Positions 1 through 12,418 are shown, counted from the first letter of the stretch. The stretch is DNA of 64,000 bases from Paulinella micropora (GCA_009731375.1 BJOX01000132.1:252818-316817); one strand, 5' to 3'. Numbers and translations are program-made. The notes: a model not told the origin generated them from the sequence alone.

Positions 1-396
1 TGATCACCTGACACTATATTAAATGATACCGATTTATACAAGGGTATGTCTTCACAAAAAGTAAATGTATTTATGGAAACCGACGACCGGTTATTACATA
101 TATATGGAAATGGCGACATTACATTATTACTCAACCATAAAACATTATACTTGGACATACTGCACAAATATCTTATCGACAGAAGAAAGAGGAAGATTTT
201 AATATAGATACTGAATGTGCCAAAGTATATATACGATTGGTACCGGGGCAAGTATCATTGTTGTTTTATAACGGCTAATTCGTGGGTTGATGTATCTTCA
301 TACATAACTCTAAACGAATCTTAGTCAGAAAGAAATCAGTTCAAAGCGTATTATGTCGGAAACGAAGTTCCGCCATAAAAAACTGGGAGGGGGTAC

Positions 397-620
397 TGTG
401 GACATCACCCCCCGAATTATCCGGTAAAAACTTATTTATAGATTTTGTCTGGCCGGACACGTCTGAAATGCCAATTTGATCCTGGTCTTTTGGAGGCTTT
501 TTGTCTTTGCGTCACTGAGCTAATATAACGAGACATCATTCTCTTTTTTGAGGACTGTGTTTGGTTATATTACCGACTTACTCTTCCATTGAGCTATCGT
601 TGGGGATAGTACAAAACCTT
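397..620 (+). repeat. LTR-like repeat, inverted copy of 24438-24657
   Basis: About 220 bp starting near TGTGGACATCACC and ending near GGGGATAGTAC. The same sequence, reverse-complemented and with only a few differences, lies at 24438-24657 next to the gag gene of the retrotransposon. It is therefore read as a solo or partial LTR of the same family. No coding sequence of the retroelement lies beside this copy. The exact LTR ends were not proven by a target-site duplication. Confidence 0.6.
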
Positions 621-900
621 GCTTACTGTAAAAAAAAAAAAAAAAAAATACTATTCTTTATTTTTTTCGTCTCTTTCTTACGAAACCTCTGTGCTTACTG
701 TAAAAAAAAAAATTAAAAAAAAACGCTTACTGTACACTTGGAACCAGAATTCTTTTAATGTAGTAGGCTCTTCTTTTTTTTCTATCGTCTCTTTCTCATT
801 AACTTGAACCTTCTTACTGTTATCTAAAAAAAAAAAAAAAAACTTTGATAAATAAAAAAAAATCATTCAACCTTGCTTACTGTAAAAAAAAATAAAAAAA
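621..900. repeat. A/T homopolymer tract with GCTTACTGT repeats
   Basis: Long A and T runs separate several copies of GCTTACTGT. A block at about 735-810 (from CCAGAATTCTTTT to TCTATCGTCTCTTTC) also occurs, inverted, at about 24661-24740. There it lies on the other side of the LTR-like repeat, so the two blocks are in permuted order at the two sites. No gene is seen; the short open frames here are low-complexity. Confidence 0.5.
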
Positions 901-2414
901 ACTTTTTTAACTTCAGGGAAATAAATGCCCCTTCTGTGAAGACGGCCCGGAGGGAATATGGCAATTTGGGACAAATGTACGCAATGTACGCAAAACCCGG
1001 AACAAACAACTTTGTTGACGTCGTAAAATGGAGGGAGCATAAAGTTGAATTACCGTGATGTGCTTTTATGCAGCGTGACACTGAAAATTGTAAAAGAAAA
1101 TATGTGAAAAAAAGTGGTTGGTGTCAGTCTTCAGTGGCACATTTAACTGAGTCGGTGACTTCTAGATAAGCTATTAATATGACATCCTGGCTTTCTTAGA
1201 ACGCTTCAACAACTCTGAATTTATTCAATCAATTTGTAGCGTCGGATAACTTTTTGACATCAGCACAGATGTTTTTACTACTTGAAACTTGCTCAATTCA
1301 CTTTTGGGGATTGAAGCCACTTTTGAGGATTGAAACCGGTTCAGGGTTAAATTTAGGTGACGGCCTCAAGTTCGGTCAAGTTTGAGCCCGGGCCTCGATC
1401 GGCTGACTCTACTATAGTTTATTGCCGCAACTAGTACCGTCTTGAAATATTTAAAATTATGACTGGCAATAGCATCACATGCCATGATGATTACCGGCCG
1501 CGGCGGGCAGGCGTCCGGGATCGGAGTAGTGATCGGAAGGCTAGACAAAGAGCAGGCCGACAGCCTCGACCCAAGTTTCAAGGCTGTGACTGGACGGTCC
1601 CAGGCTCGGATTGGCCCCCGCTGAGATCGGCTTTGGCTAGGCGGTCAGGCTATCCGATGATTCACTTCAATCTTGCGCCGCTCAGTGGATTCTGAGTCCG
1701 ACCATCATCGAGTCACCGTGACTTTCAGCCAAACTTGATTGATGAGTACCCGGATGGTCAGCCTCAGACTCCAGGACTGTAGTAACTTGCGTGAAGTTAA
1801 TATTGTGATTGATGTTCATTTACTTAAACGGTTGGCTACTCAGCCTGATGCCACAGCCTAGACTACTACTAAGTACTAGTAGGCTATGAGTAACACCGGG
1901 CCGTCTCAGTCTCGGACTAGGAGGCACGGGCCTTAGTAAACTGACTTAGTAGGTGACACCGCCTGGAACCGTGACTTGAGACAGAGTGAACCGTCCGACC
2001 GTCATCTAGATTGATGGGTCACGTCTGCCAGACTCAGGCCAGGACGGTCAGGGCACGTGCCGGCCGTCACTGACTCTGAGCACTGCCGCTGACCCGGCCA
2101 TCTGGTGAGAGCCTGAAGACTCGATGATGCAGCACAATCACATCCGGGCTATACTGAGGTGATCCGGGACTCTACAGTACCTCAAGCTTGAATAGTTGCA
2201 TCACGGTGATCATCAGGGGCGCGGCGTACGTCCACGTGAGTCGGCATTAGCACATGCCCAGCAAAAACTTTGACTGTAACGACGGTATGAACTACGTGAA
2301 CTTGAATTTGGCACATTGAAAATCACTAGGAATACAACCAGTACTCTAAGATGTTTGTCCGTGTGTGTGTCTGTCGGCCGCACCCGTATGCAGGTGGCCG
2401 GGCAGCTGCGGCTA
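901..2414. other. Host DNA without a recognisable gene
   Basis: GC-rich, non-repetitive sequence with frequent stops in all frames and no recognisable domain. It could be intergenic, intronic or decayed transposon sequence. Confidence 0.4.
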
Positions 2415-4191
2415 CTATGAGCGCTCGCGCGACGTGTACAAACCTCGGCCGGGCCGCCGCCCGTTACGCCGCCGCCAGACTTGGACCACACCTTCCTCGA
2501 ACTGGGCCAGGATAAACTCGTCGTCGCCGTCCGCGTCCAGGTCAGCCACCAGCACCTGAAATTATAATACCCGGCCACATGGGCCGGGCACAAATCGAAC
2601 AGGGGACATTTTGAGAATTAGCAAAACTCATGACCGGTATTGCCGTGATAATTCAGTGGAGAGAAATTATGATGAAGTTCCGACTCAGCCTTGGGCTCAT
2701 GTGCACAGGCAATTATAATGGTTACCATTCCAGTTGTACCGGACGACTGGTAGATTGTGCTGACTGCGTAGCTGCAACAGCACACACACATACACATGTA
2801 CACACACACGTCCTGGCACAACTGTCTCACTTCAAGCGTTTTAATATCGTGCGCCACTTATCAGTGCATGCAGCTGCACTTTTGCATACGTAGCACGCAG
2901 ACATGATCATTGCAGGGCAGGGCATGAGCTCCAATAGCGTGGGTCGTCACGGCAGGGCATATGTAGCATGCAGACATGATTGCCGAGCATGACTTGCAAT
3001 CGTTTGGGTCGTAACGGTATATATCATGGTTGCAGTGTATTACACAGTCATGACATGATTGCAGGGCAGAGCATGACCTCCAATCGCTTGGGTCATATCG
3101 CGACGCCGGAACAAGCATCACCGTCTCGCCGCTGTCGTCCCCTTGCACCACCGTTACGCACACACGTTCATTGGCTTGGTGGCTCTCTCGCACCCAAAAT
3201 GTCGGGGGTAGAATGGACCACAGAGCAAAGATGGGAGGGAAGCGGCACAGCAAAAAGAACACCAAACTCAAACTTGATGGGCAGGAATGAGAAGCAAAGG
3301 ACGAATGGGTTGTTGTGGTCGGGAGGCTTGAGCAAAAAGAGCAGCAACATGCAACACCATCGCTGTTGCTGTTGCTGTTGTTGATGTTGTTGATTTTGTT
3401 GATTTTGTTGCTGTTCTTGTTGTTGATTTTGCTGTTGCTGTTGCTGTTGTTGTTACTATTGTTATAACAACAACTGCAATAACTTGTGTGTATGAACGTA
3501 TTAGAATCTTACCGCTAATCAACAGGTCGGGCTTGCTAGCAGGCTTGCTCCCCACATGTTATATGCTATCTACATGCGATCAATATATAAGCATGCATAC
3601 ATTACATAACAATAATACTACATACAATAATATAATCATACAATCATACGACAGGTCGAGCTTGTACGGCAGCGTTGCCTGGACCGCCGGCCCCCATGCG
3701 GTGCGGGTGTAACGGTTTGAAGCCTGTGACTAACACGTGCTTGACCCACGTGCCTGACACCCAACACGCCATGATATTGTGCCGATGTATTTACTGAGTA
3801 TGCATGTCCACCGTGTCTGACCAGCACGGGCTTCACCCACCACGCCATGACATTGTGCTGATGTGTTTTTTACATGAGTATGCATTCTACTGTGTGTGGC
3901 CAACACGTACTTTGCCCACCTGCCTTCCCCACCACGCCATGACATTGTGTGGATGTATTTACTATGTGTATGCATGCGTGCGGCCAACACGTGCTAGGCC
4001 CACCAGCGTGCATGTATGCATGTATGTATGCATGTATGTATTATGTATGCCTGTATGTATGTATGTATGTGTGTATGTATGTATGTATGTATGTATGTAT
4101 GTATGTATACATGCATGTATGTATGTATGTATGTATGTATGTGTATTTGTCCTCAACGGCATGTGCCCTGATATGACCTATCCATCCATCC

Positions 4192-4244
<53 letters not shown>

Positions 4245-5308
4245 CCTACCTACCTACCTGCCTACCTACCTACCTACCTACCTACCTACCTACGTAGTAT
4301 TACCTGTGGTCTTGGGGTGGGTCGAGGGGATCTCATACGCCACCACGGCTCCTGAACCTACGTCATAAAGATACACAAATAAGACGGGTGGCGAAGACAG
4401 CGAAATTTTGCGATGTTTGCGGTGATTACCCGGAAAGTTACCACATTTTGGCCTTCCGTATCATGTGCTAGCTAGGTTACTTATTCGCCACCTTTGGTCT
4501 CATAATAAGTATGTATTGCTCGATATGGATGTTACAACATGTCTGAGATCATCGTTAGAGAGCTTTGAGGTCTTTCAAAGGACGTGCGTGGCATTTCTAC
4601 TGAATCTCACATGCGGACTATGCGAATCATTGTAATTTTTCTTGCCAAATTTCACAGAAACCACGGTCAATTTTTTTATTTCTGGATATTGCTGGATATT
4701 GCGCCGATTGTGGCGAGAGCGACCGTCGTTCTTGTTGCTGGTGACCAAGAGATCGTTGCAACCTATGATCAGCCGGAAAACACAACACAGCACAGATAAT
4801 GTTGACACACACACGCGTGCGCACACACAGCAAGCCCCCGCTGCCAGCAAATTGCCGAGCACGCAAATGCTATGAGTCATCGTTGTTCTCACTTGAAAAC
4901 ACATACATTCATACATTCATACATACCATCTGCGTTGAGGTCGGCTACCGAGACATCGAAGACTGGCCCTGCCAAATGGTATATGATAGGTATGTATAAT
5001 ATTATAATAAACATTGCCTAGCCTAAGGGTCGGTATAGCTGTTCCCAGCCATATATTCAGATAGATAGATGGATAGGTAGGTAGGTAGGTAGGTAGGTAG
5101 GTAGGTAGATAGGTAGGTAGATAGATAGACAGATAGATAGATAGATAGATAGATTGATATATAGATAGATAGATAGACAGATATAGGTGGGACAGACTTT
5201 TTTTTAGCCTTGGGCAAAATTTGGATCGCAGTTTCCGTGAAATTTTTGCAAAAAACACACAATTAATATTTGAAATCACAGGAAGCTGTCTATCTATCTA
5301 TCTATCTA

Positions 5309-5349
<41 letters not shown>

Positions 5350-5563
5350 CTTGACCCAGACTCTGGTCTATGGCGCGATGTTGCACTGTGCCCGCGGCGC
5401 CGCACTCCGCCCAAGAGCGCTCTTCGCACCTGACCGTATGTCTCCGTCTTTGTGAAATTTATGTATGTATGTTTGTTTGTATGTATGTTTGTTTGTATGC
5501 ATGTATGTATGATAGATAGATAGATAGATAGATAGACAGATGGATAGATGGATAGATAGATAT

Positions 5564-5616
<53 letters not shown>

Positions 5617-5693
5617 CCAGTACAGCACGAGGCTGGGCTGTTGGAAAAATTGCGCCGCTAGCACCTCCTAATGTAAGTAAGTAATTAAGTAAT

Positions 5694-5724
<31 letters not shown>

Positions 5725-7480
5725 TAAGTATGTATGTATGTATGTATGTATGTATGTTGTTGGAAAAACTGTGCCGCTATCACCCTCTGCAGCCAGCACA
5801 TGTATGTGTGTGTTGTTTGTTTGTTGTTTGTGTGTGTGTGTGTGTGTCCCATCGCTGTCTACGTCATAGAGCGTAGAGGCCACGTCGTGTGTGTGTGTGT
5901 GTGTGTCCGCGCGTGTGTGTGCGTGTGCCAGTGTATATATATATATATATGTGTGTGTGTATGTATGTGTGCATGTGTATGTGTGTGTATGTATGTATGT
6001 ATGTGTGTGTGTGTGTGTTTTGCCTGTATCCCATCGTCGTCTACGTCATAGAGCGCAAAGGCCACATCTGGTCCCTCAAACAGCACCTGCGCACTGCGCA
6101 AACACACATAAATACATCTTATGTTTTTTAATGTACAAACGCAGCCGTGACTACCCTTTCCAGGGCTGGTGTGTGTGTGTGTGTGTGTGTGTGTTGCATG
6201 CAGCCGTGCCTGTTCTTGCCATGGCAGTGTAAAGCGCTTGGGCTGTTTCAGCCAAACCAGCTGCCCGACGCCCTGGCCTGTAACATAGACGAAAAAGAAA
6301 CAAACAAAAAAACCATACGTACTTGTACAGTTGTGCGTGCAGTCTACCTGTCATGGGGTCGTTGGTCGTGCCGTGACGAGGTCGGCCAGTCCATCTTGGT
6401 CCACGTCCAACCACGCCGTCATGTGGTAGAAAAAACCTGCGCGTCGATGTGTATATGAAATATGTTTATGTATGATGTAGAAAAAGGCGAGCGTTGAGCA
6501 CCCTGGAGTGGATTTGATGTACAGAGATGAAGAGGGCTGCAGAGGCGGAGGAGGGGGAGAAGGAGGGGAGGAGGGGAAGTAGGAGGAGGAGGAGGAGATG
6601 AGGAGGATGAGGAATAGGAGGGGAGGTAGAGAGGAGGAGGAGGAAAGGCTGGGTCTGGTTAGTGACCTGTTTTGGGTGTGGTCAGGGTGGCCAGAGCACC
6701 TGGCCGCGACGGATCGCTCATGTCCAGCAGTTGGACAGACCCTTTGGAAGCGCACGACCACAAGTATCGAACAGAATTATCTCTCCCATAAAATAACATG
6801 TGGTTATATGACGATAATAAACGCCTACTTAGGCCCTTCCAATTACGTATGGCCTTTAAACGAATGTTGAATTCTACCATACCTGCATGAAGACCTACGT
6901 GACTGAAGAGACCTGTATGTTTTTCAGGGGGGATAAATCCACCAGCTACGACGGCAGCGCGCGCGAAGGCAGCCCCGTCAGATAGAACACCAGGTGGAAC
7001 CGCCTGGGAAAGTAGGATGAGAGCAACATCCGTCATACATGACTGCCAAGCAAAACACGTTGGACAAGAGGTTCTAATACTTTGAACTCGTTGGGCCAAA
7101 CAACCGAATCACACAGCGTGGCGAACCCATCGTACTTGCCTCCTGTGCATAAATGCCACAGATTCGTCCTCGGTGATACAAATAGAAAAGGGAAGGTTAA
7201 CCTGCTGCTAAAATTGACGGGTTAGCAAGTACAGACAGTTGATCCTTCCCAACCCCCACGACATACGAAAATTGTTGGTACTATAGTACTTACTATGTAG
7301 GCTCTCATGAACGAAAAAACAGAGAAACCTGAAACTGTGTAACAAGGATGGCAGGTCCGGTTGAATCGGTATAGTTATCCGTCCAACTGAGATGGGCAGC
7401 ATGCTTGACATTCACAGACGAAACCATCTCGAAGTCATCACCCAAGAAAAATAATGCTTTTCCCAGAGAACTTCCCACAC
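2415..7480 (-). CDS. Host multi-exon FG-GAP/VCBS repeat protein
   Basis: Several minus-strand exons bounded by AG/GT sites encode Asp-rich FG-GAP (VCBS, integrin-alpha-like) calcium-loop units. Terminal exon 2415-2555 starts after TTTCAG, reads VLVADLDADGDDEFIL and ends in tandem TAG codons. Exon 4927-4968 contains VFDVSVADLNAD. Exon 6024-6086 contains VAFALYDVDDDG and has a GC donor. Exon 6348-6436 contains WLDVDQDGLADLVTA, but a TGA falls one codon before its donor. Exon 6883-7003 reads PGVLSDGAAFARAAVVAGG. Less certain exon-like pieces lie at about 4700-4790 (DLLVTSNKNDG) and 7320-7480. FG-GAP repeats fold into beta-propellers, so an extracellular or enzyme-associated propeller is likely. 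Introns are packed with microsatellites. The 5' end is not identified, and a decayed gene cannot be excluded. Confidence 0.6.
3358..3470. repeat. (TTG/CTG)n trinucleotide repeat
   Basis: Impure array of TTG, CTG and TTGTTGATT units in host DNA. The poly-Cys and poly-Thr open frames across it are artefacts of the repeat. Confidence 0.85.
4010..4292. repeat. (ATGT)n followed by (CTAT)n and (CTAC)n
   Basis: Two adjacent tetranucleotide arrays: ATGT units to about 4140, then CTAT changing into CTAC to about 4292. They lie in an intron of the FG-GAP gene. Confidence 0.9.
5057..5186. repeat. (GATA)n/(GGTA)n repeat
   Basis: Tetranucleotide array of AGAT and AGGT units in an intron of the FG-GAP gene. 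Confidence 0.9.
5288..5349. repeat. (CTAT)n repeat
   Basis: Nearly pure CTAT array, complementary in motif to the GATA array at 5057-5186. Confidence 0.9.
5458..5617. repeat. (TATG)n and (GATA)n repeats
   Basis: Short TATG/TTTG array followed by a longer GATA array. Confidence 0.9.
5669..5757. repeat. (TAAG)n and (TATG)n repeats
   Basis: Tetranucleotide array in an intron. It lies between two exon-like pieces (about 5630-5660 and 5760-5800) that resemble each other, suggesting a local duplication. Confidence 0.85.
5813..6020. repeat. (TG)n, (TA)n and mixed repeats
   Basis: Dinucleotide arrays interrupted at about 5848-5890 by a copy of the exon unit DVASTLYDVDSDG, a diverged duplicate of the exon at 6024-6086. 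Confidence 0.85.
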
Positions 7481-7639
7481 AGATAATGCTTAACAAGTGG
7501 ATAGACGTGCCATGCATGGCTGGATAACTTGGATAAGTAGATGATACACAAAATCTCGTCGTGAATTTTTGCAAATCCACGACTTCGTTTTGTGTGTCGC
7601 ACCCTCTCCTGTTGATAGTTCTAAAATCAATACAAAGCA

Positions 7640-8008
7640 TCAAAATCAATAAATTTTACTACTATAGGTATTACTATAGCACACTTATCTATTTTTTTTA
7701 ATTTTTTTTGTAAAATATTTCACAAAATTTTTTTTGTAAAATATTTCACAAATTTTTTTTTATAAAAATTGTCTGAGAATGGAAAGAGGACGTTCCTCCG
7801 ATCCCCGCTTGAAAACCATGTGATAACATTTTTAGCCGTCTATAGTGCCACCAATTACAGGTCCATTTTTACTTTTGCCTTTCTATTTCTTTTACTTGTT
7901 CTAATATTACCTTAATCAATATCTTCAATCCTTCTATAACACACTACAAGAAAACATATATCATATTTTATTTACTATTTAAAAGAAATAAAACTGACAT
8001 AATATAGA
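7640..8008. other. Left edge of element A, AT-rich, no gene
   Basis: AT-rich non-coding stretch between the last host exon-like sequence and the first viral gene. It holds tandem copies of a unit with TTTTTGTAAAATATTTCACA (about 7690-7765). The boundary between host and element must lie here, but no terminal inverted repeat could be matched because the other end of A is lost. Confidence 0.4.
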
Positions 8009-8275
8009 ATGAGTGAGAGAACAATCAGAAAAGTTTCAAAAGGTGGAGTATGTATTAAGAAGAATGAAATTGATGTTAGATGGAGGGAAAATGGCGAACA
8101 AAAAAGAAAGGTATTTTACATAGGAAAAAAGAAAACAAAGGAAGAAGTAGAAAAGCAAGCAAGGGAGTTTTACGAAAGGAAGTATTACTATCAAAATACG
8201 AAGAAGATAATAAAAATACAGATTACAATCAATTATCAAAGCAAAAGAAGTCAGAATGGAGAAAGGAAAAATTAA
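8009..8275 (+). CDS. Small basic protein, possible AP2/integrase-type DNA-binding fold
   Basis: 88 residues, very rich in Lys, Arg and Glu. The central part (IDVRWRENGEQKRKVFYIG followed by an amphipathic KEEVEKQAREF helix) resembles AP2-like or phage-integrase arm-type DNA-binding domains: three strands then a helix. That is a pattern impression, not a proven match. In the next frame a 29-codon ORF (8256-8345) encodes CVCGK..C..H, like the Cys/His tail of the GIY-YIG proteins here. The gene may thus be a frameshifted remnant. First gene of the replication end of element A. Confidence 0.45.
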   Translation: MSERTIRKVSKGGVCIKKNEIDVRWRENGEQKRKVFYIGKKKTKEEVEKQAREFYERKYYYQNTKKIIKIQITINYQSKRSQNGERKN

Positions 8276-8504
8276 AGAAAAATATACATGTGTTTGTGGA
8301 AAAACTATAGGAATATACTGCAAATACACACACGAAAAAACATAATTTCATAGAGAATTCTTTGCGGAGAAAGAAGAAATTATGTTAGGCGGTCGTAAAG
8401 TAATTCGTATAGCATATAGAAACGATGACATAGAAAGATATTACGAAAATAAAAAACAAATAATTAATTTTATTTTAAACAAATATTATTTATATGTATA
8501 TAAA

Positions 8505-8788
8505 ATGACAACGACGAGAGTTGTGGGTGTTTCATTTGATGGGAGACAAGATAATATTTCTTATCTAAAAACCATAGGACGAGGTGAAAAAGTTTTTATT
8601 CGACACGAACCCGAAATAAATTTTATAAAAATGCGATAAAGGTTGAAACAGAAAGAGGAAAGCAACTCGGATATATCAGTAAGCACTTAGCAGAAACTCT
8701 AAAGATTAAAGGAAGGAAACAAATATATTATTCAATTTATGGAGGAGGGGCAGGAAAACATTATGGAATTGAAATTACTATCCCTTGA
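8505..8788 (+). pseudogene. HIRAN-domain protein, frameshifted
   Basis: Two frames together give a single HIRAN domain of about 95 residues. The first frame (from ATG 8505) has VVGVSFDGRQDNISYL and a basic RHEPE segment. The second frame (about 8618-8788) has NAIKVETERGKQLGYIS, where HIRAN domains carry their conserved NAI.V....G..IGY motif, and ends at TGA 8786. The join needs one missing T near 8618, so the copy is broken or the base is an error. HIRAN domains bind DNA 3' ends and are found in HLTF/Rad5 helicases and in some viruses. A start at 8382 is also open, but the domain begins after 8505. Confidence 0.6.
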
Positions 8789-8839
8789 TAATTAATTTTA
8801 TATATTAAAGATTATTTTTTTTATTATATATACACAAAG

Positions 8840-9061
8840 ATGGGGAGAAAACCAATATACAAAACACCAGAAGAGAAGAAGGAAGCCTTACGGAAAAAGG
8901 TGAGGGAATTTATACAAAAAGATCCAGAAAGACATAGACAGAAGTCAATGGAGTATTACAACCAAAATAAAGCAATAATAGCGGAGAGGAGAAAGAAAAA
9001 AAGAGATGAAGTAAAGCAAGCATTACTTAAGTTGAAAAGAATGGAGGATGCAATGAAATGA
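8840..9061 (+). CDS. Small basic coiled-coil protein
   Basis: 73 residues, about 40% Lys/Arg/Glu, predicted helical, starting MGRKPIYKTPEEKKEAL. Element B has a protein of similar size and character in the same place (29243-29449), also directly upstream of the DNA polymerase. This conserved position suggests a role in replication or early regulation, for example a bZIP-like DNA binder. No function can be assigned from sequence. Confidence 0.55.
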   Translation: MGRKPIYKTPEEKKEALRKKVREFIQKDPERHRQKSMEYYNQNKAIIAERRKKKRDEVKQALLKLKRMEDAMK

Positions 9062-9157
9062 ATTTCTATTTAAATATAAGAAATTATTATATATATTTAT
9101 AACAGATAATTTATTATTATTTTTTATAATTTTTATAACCGCATTGATATAAAAAGT

Positions 9158-12076
9158 ATGCAACCACCCCTACCATCAGCACCAAGACCAAGTGAAAATG
9201 TGAGGGAACTATTGAAAACTAGAGCACATTTGCGGGAAACTAAGACAAGAGAAGCGAAGAAGCGCGAGGTAAAACTTGTAGAACTAAGACCAATAAAAAA
9301 CAGAGGTATAAATGGATATACATACCCTTTCAAAGACCTTGACATTAACTTCTATGATATGGATGCGATTGAAATATCAATTATGAGAGCAGTTAAGGAT
9401 GCTAAAAATAGAGGTTTGACAAACGAAGCAAATCTTCATGTCAAGTTCGGCTATATGACGGATATTGATGATGAAAAGTTTTATAAATGGAAAACTTTCA
9501 ATTCAGTTAAGTTAAAAGAGATTGATGAGTTGTTTCGTGATATATATATATACAACGAACAAAATCTTGAAGCCAGTGCGAATGGATATCATAGAATTAT
9601 TCAACGTATGATTATTCAAATTATTCAAGAAGATGGAGGTGGTTGTAATCTCTCAGGAAGTGATAAGAAACATAAAACAGATGAAGGAATTCATATTAAT
9701 CCAAGAAGTAATGATAATAATTGTTTCTTCTATGTTTTTAAGGATATATTAAATTTACCAATGAAAGCTAAATCAAAACTCAATAAAAAAGTATGTAATG
9801 ATATTAGGTAAGAATTCAACCTTGAACATAATTCATATATCTTAAAAAAATATTGTATTGAAGGTAAGTATTTTGAATTGACTGATGCGACAACCAAACA
9901 GACATTCAAAAACTATGAAGACCCTTTAATATCAGCGGATGTGCTTTGCTATCTAAGTAAGGGACATTATATGGGTTTTATAAAGAGGAATAAAAAGAGA
10001 TGTGAGAAATGCTTTAAGACTTATTTTAATAATCATAAGTGTAATATTAAGCGACAGACTTATGCAGCTGCTAAATTAAGGAAACCAAAAGACCTCTATG
10101 AGAGTTTATTAACAACCTTTAAGGAGATGAGTTATAATAATCAAGATGAGATTTTTCATTATGATTTAGAAACATATAGAAATGCGATTGAAATCCATAC
10201 TGCGTATATAGCAGGTTATACGATTGCGGATATTGGTTTTAAATATGTTGCTGGCGATGATTGTATTTCAAAACTCATTGATATAATCTTTCAATATGCG
10301 GATGACTTAGCGAAAAGAAAACCAAAAGCAACATTTTATGTTAATGCTTTTAATGGTAGTAAATTTGACCATTACTTCTTACAAAAAGAGTTTATTAAAA
10401 GAAAGATAAAAAGCACTCCATTAATCAATAACGGGGCGATAATTTCAATGGAATACAAAAATATGAAATTCTGGGACTTGTCTAAGCACACAGAAGGAAG
10501 CCTTAAAAAGAACCTTGATAGTTTGGGATGTAATGTTTTAAAAGGCGATTTTGACCATGAAAAAGCGAAACGATGGGAAGAAATGGATGACGATATGAAA
10601 AAAGAATGTTTATTGTATCTAGAAAAAGATGTTATGGGATTGAAGGAACTATACGAAACACTAAATAAACCGATATATGAAGAACATAAAACGAACTTAT
10701 CGGAGTTTATGTCTACGTCTTCTTTAACCTTTAACCTTTGGAAAAAGAAAATTGATAAACAATACATAATTCAACTTCCAAAGTTAGAACAAGAAGCGGA
10801 TTTTAGAAAAGCATTATATGGGGCAAGGACTTATCCAAGCAAAAGGAGATTTATATCCGAACAATATCAAAAATACACAAACGGCGAAATTGACTTTGAT
10901 GAGGTTAAAGATTATCTTATTGATGCGGATGTTGTAGGTCTTTATCCAACGGCAATGCTTGAAAATTATATGAGGGGCGGAATTAAGAAATGCGAAGGAG
11001 AAATGAAAGGGAAACTCGGGATATATAATGTTGATTACATATCTCCAAAAAATCTATTACACCCGCGAGTGCAATTCCGCGATAGCAAAGGTTGTTTAAA
11101 GTGGGAATTAAGAGATATGAAAGACCAATGGCTTACTTCCGTTGATATTGAAGATATGATTGAACTTGGATATCAAGTCAAAATCATTCGTGGCTATTAT
11201 ACAGAAGGAGCCGAACCAGTATTCAAAGATTACATATTAGAGTTATTTAAACGAAAACAAAATTCAAAAAAAGGCACACCGCAATATTTGTTAGCAAAGT
11301 TATTTATGAATGCTTTATACGGAAAGACAATTCAAAGACCGATTAATTCTGTAAGCAAATTCATAACAAAAAATCATGAGTATTGGAAATTCTGGGCTAA
11401 ACATGTGATAACTGATATTGAAAAGTTTGAAGAGGCTAATGGTGAATTATGGTTAATTTCTGGTATTCCAAGAGATGACAAATTGAAAGAAGAAAAAATT
11501 ACAAAGCCCACTCACTGCGGAGCATTCATATTAGCATACAGCAGACGAATTATGTATAAGTATATGACCGAAGCCAATCCAAACAACGACCCCGACAGAG
11601 ATTATTATTATACAGATACAGACAGCATTCAAAGCCATGTAAGAAACATTGAACGAATTAAAAGATTTAGAGATAAAACAATCGGCGGAATGGATGATGA
11701 CCTTGGAACAGATTGTAAAATAATAAGAGGAATATGGGTAGCACCAAAATTGTATATGTTGGAGTATGTAAAGAAAGGGGAAGAAAAAGGTAAAACTCAT
11801 TTCCACTTTAGAGGAAAAGGTTTGGATTTGAAAAAATTAAATTCAACCGCTTATGAATTAATGGATAAGGGCGAAAGTTTAACTAATACCAGAGACTTTA
11901 TAATGAAGAAAATACATACTAGCAGAAACAGCAAACAACAACATATTGAACACTTTAGCATACACCACCAAAAGAATGTAGTAAAAGTAGTTAATAAAAC
12001 AAGATGGTGCGGGCGTGAGTTTATCAACGAAAATGATATTATCCCTTACGGCTTCGTGTCCTCTCTTAAAAAATAA
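9158..12076 (+). pseudogene. polB: Protein-primed family B DNA polymerase, one nonsense codon
   Basis: Polinton/PLV-type pPolB of about 970 codons in one frame, interrupted by a single TAA at 9809-9811. Element B has a sense codon at the matching place. The N-terminal 217 residues carry an NNCFFYVF motif seen in this family. Downstream (numbered from Met 9878): a zinc-knuckle-like C..C...H.C at 42-55, Exo I FHYDLE at 93-98, Exo II NAFNGSKFDHYF near 156, Exo III YLEKDV near 247, polymerase motif A DADVVGLYPTAM near 349, motif B KLFMNALYG near 473 and motif C YYTDTDS. All catalytic residues are present. Apart from the stop, this copy looks functional; it would replicate the viral genome from a terminal protein primer. 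Confidence 0.9.
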
Positions 12077-12130
12077 AATATCAAATAATTAATTTTTTCC
12101 ATAAAAATTTTTACCACTCTATATAGACCA

Positions 12131-12418
12131 ATGACCACCCTCACCAGATTATGTGAGAAGTTTGAGAAACTCTCTATTGAAAATAAAAAAGAAACATTTT
12201 CTATTACCGATGTTAAAAAGATAATTACTGACGAAATCCAAATGATTGAAAATGCACGGGCAGGCAAGCCAAAGGATACTTTTCCATTTGGTAAGTATAA
12301 AGGTAAGAAAATTCAAGATGTTGCAACTATTGATAAGCCATATCTTGAATGGGTCATGAAACAGCCGTGGTTTGAAAAATTTACAGACATTAAAAGTGAA
12401 GTAAAAAAATATATATGA
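12131..12418 (+). CDS. ExoX-C-like small protein
   Basis: 95 residues. The C-terminal half reads FPFGKYKGKKIQDVATIDK then PYLEWVMKQPWF, which fits the small ExoX C-terminal-like domain found at the end of exonuclease X and in many viral proteins. The nuclease domain is absent. The N-terminal helix (LTRLCEKFEKLSI) is shared almost exactly with the B copy at 33441. It follows the polymerase by 54 bp with CTATATAG just before the ATG. Its TGA stop overlaps the first hairpin of the 12417-12527 element. A role in DNA processing or binding is inference. Confidence 0.65.
   Translation: MTTLTRLCEKFEKLSIENKKETFSITDVKKIITDEIQMIENARAGKPKDTFPFGKYKGKKIQDVATIDKPYLEWVMKQPWFEKFTDIKSEVKKYI

Noticed and set aside
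1366-1695. Short open frames of 70-80 codons on both strands
   Set aside because: No domain, no splice borders and no repeat of the frame elsewhere; treated as chance.
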